This document shows, one piece after another, positions 60,709 to 64,000 of a stretch of DNA of 64,000 nt. This stretch comes from Erysipelotrichaceae bacterium (GTDB lineage Bacteria > Bacillota_I > Bacilli_A > Erysipelotrichales > Erysipelotrichaceae): contig JAFTCJ010000026.1 in the NCBI GenBank assembly GCA_017454765.1, forward strand, positions 1 through 64,000, in the 5' to 3' direction. The stretch's first letter is position 1; each line of letters opens with the position of its first letter. Under the pieces are notes generated by a model, which worked only from the letters and a program-made list of their open reading frames with translations, was not told the DNA's origin and did not search any database. Both the position numbers and the translations under genes were made by a program.

Positions 60709-60737
60709 TTGACTTTCACTTTTTTGAAGGGTATAAC
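60709..60737 (+). promoter_or_regulatory. Promoter of the solute-binding protein gene
   Basis: TTGACT, 17-base spacer, TATAAC, giving a leader of about 95 bases. Just before the ribosome site AAGGAG lies a small hairpin TAGAAA-GGAA-TTTCTA (60811-60826). The rest of the 205-base divergent gap is A/T-rich with nothing else recognised. Confidence 0.6.
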
Positions 60738-60839
60738 TGTAATTATTTCTATAAATCGATGTGTTTTTTTTGAAAGAAATCACTGTCTGATCTGTGTTTA
60801 AATTATGCTATAGAAAGGAATTTCTAAAAGGAGAATAAT

Positions 60840-62336
60840 ATGAAAAAACTTTTTGTTCTTTTATTGACAGTTCTTATGCTCTTCTCCGTTGCTGCCTGCG
60901 GCAAGAAAGAAGAAGGCGGAAGTGAAGAAGTACCGACAATCACTCTTGATATGTCAACACTCTTCATCGTTCCTTCTCTCGAAGCAACTCAGAAGGTCGA
61001 AGATCAGCTCAATGACTACCTGCTGAATACCCTTCACGAAGACTTCAAAGTCCATCTCGTGATCACAGCAATCGGTGACTACTTCCAGAAGATTCCTATG
61101 GAACTCGCCAGCGGCGGTGAAGATGCACCGGATGTCGTACAGGTATTCGCAGTTTCCGACTGGGCTAACCAGGGTTACATCCTTCCGTTGGATGACTACC
61201 TCGGAAACGAGCTCAAGGGCACTTATGAATTGATCAAGCCGATCATGGGCAACGGCAGAGTTTCAGGCAAGACTTATATGATGCCTCGTTACTTTGGTAC
61301 TGTTCTTGACTGGAAGTGGATCTACAACAAGGAACTCGTTGATGCTGCCGGCATCGATGTATCCAAGATCAATGACCTGGACACTTTAGGCGATGCACTT
61401 GCTGAACTCAAGGTCAAGTATCCTGATGAGTACTTCCTTGTTTACTGCAACCAGTTCGACAGAATCCTCCAGTCCAAGTACAAGACTTCTCAGGTAGGTA
61501 CTTACACAGCTACTGTCGGTGACGACACGACTCTGTACAACTACTATGAGACTGATGCTTTCAAAGAGGCTATCTACAAGGCATATGACTTCCGTCAGAA
61601 GGGCTATGCAGATCCTGAAGGTTCCGCAAATACTCTGTCTCATGACGCTGTTGTCATGGGCGGTTCTTCAAAGGGCGTTATCATGGGTCACTCAAACGAT
61701 GTTGATTCCATCGCTGCAATGTTCACCAAGACAGCTGACTATGGCGACGGCCAGACTCATGAATTCGGTGCTGTTACGATCGCTATCGACAACCTGGCTA
61801 CAGATACATTAGGTATCGGTATCGCTCACTACTGCAAGAATCCTGACAAGGCAGCTAAGTTCATCAACCTGCTTTACACGGATCAGTTTGTATGGGATAC
61901 AATCATTTACGGTGCTGAAGGACAGGACTATGAATGGAATGAAGATCATACTATGATCAGATATCCTGAAGGCTTAGACTTCAACTCTGTACCTTACAAC
62001 TGCATTTACTCCTGCGGTATGATCGGTAACGGTTTCGACTTCTTCCTCCAGCAGGAAAGCGGAAACGAGTCCGGTTCTAACGGTGAATACGGAAAGATCC
62101 TGTTCGAATCTGCAGCAGTACCTCCTCTCTACGGTTTCATTCCTGACAGCACAAATGTCATGAACGAAGTAACAGCTGTTTCCAACGTTGTTGAGCAGTA
62201 CACCAATGTTCTGACCTATGGTGATGTCAATCCTGATGAGAGATATCCTGAATTCCTGCAGGCTCTGAAGGATGCCGGTATCGACAAGATCGTTGCTGAA
62301 TACCAGGCACAGGCTGATGCTTGGCTGAAAGGCTAA
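60840..62336 (+). CDS. Extracellular sugar-binding lipoprotein (LplA/YtcQ-type)
   Basis: A 498-residue ABC importer solute-binding protein. Lipoprotein signal with lipobox VAAC at about 17-20, then a type I/II binding-protein fold: 'LDMSTLFIVPSLEATQKVED', 'ASGGEDAPDVVQVF', 'WANQGYILPLDDYL', 'PRYFGTVLDWKWIYNKEL'. The C-terminal part resembles DUF3502-type proteins that bind oligosaccharides. Codon use is much more biased than in neighbours, indicating strong expression. No permease genes lie in the window; the MsmX-type ATPase at 46.7-47.9 kb could energise the importer. Confidence 0.88.
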   Translation: MKKLFVLLLTVLMLFSVAACGKKEEGGSEEVPTITLDMSTLFIVPSLEATQKVEDQLNDYLLNTLHEDFKVHLVITAIGDYFQKIPMELASGGEDAPDVVQVFAVSDWANQGYILPLDDYLGNELKGTYELIKPIMGNGRVSGKTYMMPRYFGTVLDWKWIYNKELVDAAGIDVSKINDLDTLGDALAELKVKYPDEYFLVYCNQFDRILQSKYKTSQVGTYTATVGDDTTLYNYYETDAFKEAIYKAYDFRQKGYADPEGSANTLSHDAVVMGGSSKGVIMGHSNDVDSIAAMFTKTADYGDGQTHEFGAVTIAIDNLATDTLGIGIAHYCKNPDKAAKFINLLYTDQFVWDTIIYGAEGQDYEWNEDHTMIRYPEGLDFNSVPYNCIYSCGMIGNGFDFFLQQESGNESGSNGEYGKILFESAAVPPLYGFIPDSTNVMNEVTAVSNVVEQYTNVLTYGDVNPDERYPEFLQALKDAGIDKIVAEYQAQADAWLKG

Positions 62337-62357
62337 TCGTTAGTTTAAATCTATAGA

Positions 62358-62390
62358 AAAAAGCGGATGGCTACGGCCGTCCGCTTTTTT
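62358..62390 (+). terminator. Terminator after the binding-protein gene
   Basis: AAAAAGCGGA ... TCCGCTTTTTT with an inner GGC/GCC pair; strong T-run. The -10 box for the next gene follows directly. Confidence 0.82.
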
Positions 62391-62391
62391 G

Positions 62392-62397
62392 TATAAT
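62392..62397 (+). promoter_or_regulatory. -10 box before the sensor kinase gene
   Basis: TATAAT ends 12 bases before the ATG at 62410, leaving a leader of only about five or six bases that contains part of an AAGGA. Confidence 0.5.
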
Positions 62398-62409
62398 GAA
62401 ATAAGGAAT

Positions 62410-64000
62410 ATGAAGAATTCATTCATACGGAAAGTTGCCATACTGCTGACGGGTGTACTGATCACTTCGCTGCTTTTTTTTGTGGCGATGGCTTTCACAT
62501 ACAAGATATTTTATGAACAGAGCGTCATGAATATTGCCGAAAACGTTGCTGTCAACTGGACCAACGACATCGACCGGCGTCTGAATACGATCTATGAACA
62601 CATTTATGATTTAAGTGCAACCATCTATAATAAAACAGCTGTTCACAGCGGCTCCGAGCAGATGGACATGAAAAAAAGGATAGAGATTCAGGACGCTACC
62701 AATTCCAAGCTGATGGCTTCCGCCGATCTTTCCGTTGTCTTTGTGAAAGATACGGAAAGCGATCTGTATTTCTATTATGGCAACAGCACACTGTCTCAGG
62801 CTCAGAACAGTGCTCTGAAGCTGTTCGTGCAGCAGTATTGTCTGGATCATAGCTCTTCGATCAACAACAAGAACTGGGAGATCGTGAGTGTTTTGAACTG
62901 CAGCTATTACTATAAGGCTGTGAAACTGGGAAAATACATCATCGGTGCCATGAGTGACTGCAAGACCTTCAGGCTCAACGACACGCCGGATTCCCTGATG
63001 AACGATACCTGCCTGATCATGTCCGGAGAGGATCTCTTCCTTTGCCAGGGCAATGAGGAGCTCAAAGAGATCATAGAAGAAGGCAGGGAAGGTTCTTATA
63101 TTTCCGGTGCTTATGCAGTCTGTGTGAATGGGCAGAAATATTCCGATGCCAAAACAGTCTATGTCAGAAAAAGCGAAGGCATCTCCATTCCCTGGAAGAT
63201 CGTATCGATCTTTCTGATCGCCGACAGCGCCCTCTGTGTGCTGCTGGTGGGTCTTTCCATATATAATCTGAACCAGAAGGTCAGGATTCCTATCAGGGAA
63301 CTGGTCAGTGCTGACAAGAAGCTTTCAGACGGCGATTTTGATTATAAGCTGAACCTCACGGATGCCGGAAGCAGCGAGTTTGAGGAACTGTACTCGAGTT
63401 TTAACGACATGTCCGACAAGATCGGCAATCTGACGATCGAGACCTATGATGCCGAGATCAAGAGACAGCAGAATCAGCTGAAGATGCTGAGGGCACAGGT
63501 CAAGCCGCATACTTTCTTAAATGCGATCAATACGATCAACAACATGACTTATACCGGCAAGCCGGAGGATATCAGAAAATATATCGCAGCCTTCGCCTCA
63601 TTTACCAGATACATGATGTACAAGGCGAAGGACTGGACTTCTTTAAGGGATGAGCTGAACAACATTGAAAGCTATGTCAGCATGCAGAAGATCAGATTCC
63701 CCAACAGCATCGAGTTCACCTATGACTGTCCTGCACAGATGCTGGAAGAAAACATTCCTTATCTGATCCTCTTCTCACTGGTCGAGAATTCTTTCAAGCA
63801 TGCCATGACGCTGGTGAACACGATGTATGTGACGATCACCGGTGAATATTATGAGGAAGAGGGTTTCAAGGGGATCCGTCTGATCGAAGAAGACAACGGA
63901 CCGGGTTTCTCCAAAGAGGCTCTGGAAAAACTGATCAGCGCCGAAGAGGATGATCCTTTCACCAAGGAACACCTCGGTCTGACCAATGTGCGTTATTCAC
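62410..64000 (+). CDS. YesM/LytS-type sensor histidine kinase (partial, runs off the window)
   Basis: At least 530 residues, open to the window end. A membrane helix (about 9-31), an outside sensor domain (about 32-265), a second membrane helix (about 268-288), a HAMP-like region ('LVSADKKLSDGDFDYKL') and a His-kinase domain of the YesM class: H-box 'AQVKPHTFLNAIN' (His conserved; usual form PHFLFN), N-box 'LVENSFKHAM', G1 'DNGPGF' and the beginning of 'GLTNVRYS'. In Bacillota such kinases with an AraC-type regulator control LplA-type sugar importers. Here it follows the binding protein, so it likely senses the same sugar. Confidence 0.86.
   Translation, partial: MKNSFIRKVAILLTGVLITSLLFFVAMAFTYKIFYEQSVMNIAENVAVNWTNDIDRRLNTIYEHIYDLSATIYNKTAVHSGSEQMDMKKRIEIQDATNSKLMASADLSVVFVKDTESDLYFYYGNSTLSQAQNSALKLFVQQYCLDHSSSINNKNWEIVSVLNCSYYYKAVKLGKYIIGAMSDCKTFRLNDTPDSLMNDTCLIMSGEDLFLCQGNEELKEIIEEGREGSYISGAYAVCVNGQKYSDAKTVYVRKSEGISIPWKIVSIFLIADSALCVLLVGLSIYNLNQKVRIPIRELVSADKKLSDGDFDYKLNLTDAGSSEFEELYSSFNDMSDKIGNLTIETYDAEIKRQQNQLKMLRAQVKPHTFLNAINTINNMTYTGKPEDIRKYIAAFASFTRYMMYKAKDWTSLRDELNNIESYVSMQKIRFPNSIEFTYDCPAQMLEENIPYLILFSLVENSFKHAMTLVNTMYVTITGEYYEEEGFKGIRLIEEDNGPGFSKEALEKLISAEEDDPFTKEHLGLTNVRYS

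Noticed and set aside
1-64000. Mobile element, prophage or recent island boundary
   Set aside because: No transposase, integrase, tRNA or flanking repeats seen; base composition looks even across the unknown clusters.

Overview
The window looks like a chromosomal segment of a low-to-mid-GC Bacillota bacterium, most plausibly Erysipelotrichia/Erysipelotrichaceae-like. This rests on the Gram-positive gene style (strong AGGAGG ribosome sites, many lipoproteins, PTS genes, no outer-membrane genes), on pth-mfd-RqcP without a neighbouring spoVT, and on -10 boxes placed directly against start codons. TGA is used as a normal stop, so the code is standard. I see no rRNA, tRNA, CRISPR array, insertion sequence or phage gene. 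Genes are tightly packed, with ATGA and TGATG overlaps and compact hairpin terminators.

Layout. 0.1-6 kb: a DUF4236 protein, a transglutaminase-like lipoprotein, and a small type IV pilus-like operon (PilC/GspF, four small one-TM proteins, one PilT-type ATPase). 6-8 kb (minus): an unusual HPr-D-2-hydroxyacid dehydrogenase fusion and a HAD phosphatase. 8-14.4 kb: an overlapping operon of GlpA-like dehydrogenase, GlpB-like oxidoreductase, DUF1667 protein, lipoprotein, glycerate 2-kinase and a serpin-SH3 lipoprotein. 14.4-21 kb: a GntR/YtrA-type regulator with an ABC exporter, then a kinase-less PASTA membrane protein with a MacB-like ABC transporter. 21.1-31.2 kb: uncharacterised proteins around a TIR-TM-repeat protein, two distant paralogues, an XpaC-like protein and a double-AAA+ ATPase. 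31.3-34.7 kb: an ascorbate-family PTS (IIA-IIB-IIC), a DUF1508 protein and a fructose-6-phosphate aldolase-like enzyme. 34.7-41.8 kb: housekeeping genes mnmE, tatD, pth, mfd, rqcP. 41.9-45.6 kb: a heterodimeric ABC exporter.

45.7-64 kb is a sugar-ester utilisation region: an MsmX-type ATPase, seven esterase or serine-hydrolase genes without signal peptides, a P-loop sugar-kinase-like protein directly before a GH13_18 phosphorylase (sucrose 6'-phosphate phosphorylase-like), an LplA-type solute-binding lipoprotein and a YesM-type sensor kinase cut by the window end. Together they suggest import of an acylated, sucrose-containing sugar, deacylation in the cytoplasm, ATP-dependent phosphorylation, and phosphorolysis to glucose 1-phosphate plus a fructose phosphate.

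The two best candidates for undescribed biology are the TIR/paralogue/AAA+ cluster (21.9-31.2 kb) and the acyl-sucrose locus (45.7-62.3 kb). The HPr-dehydrogenase fusion, carrying a natural Asp at the Ser46 position, is the most striking single protein. All functional assignments are by reading motifs; no search was run.
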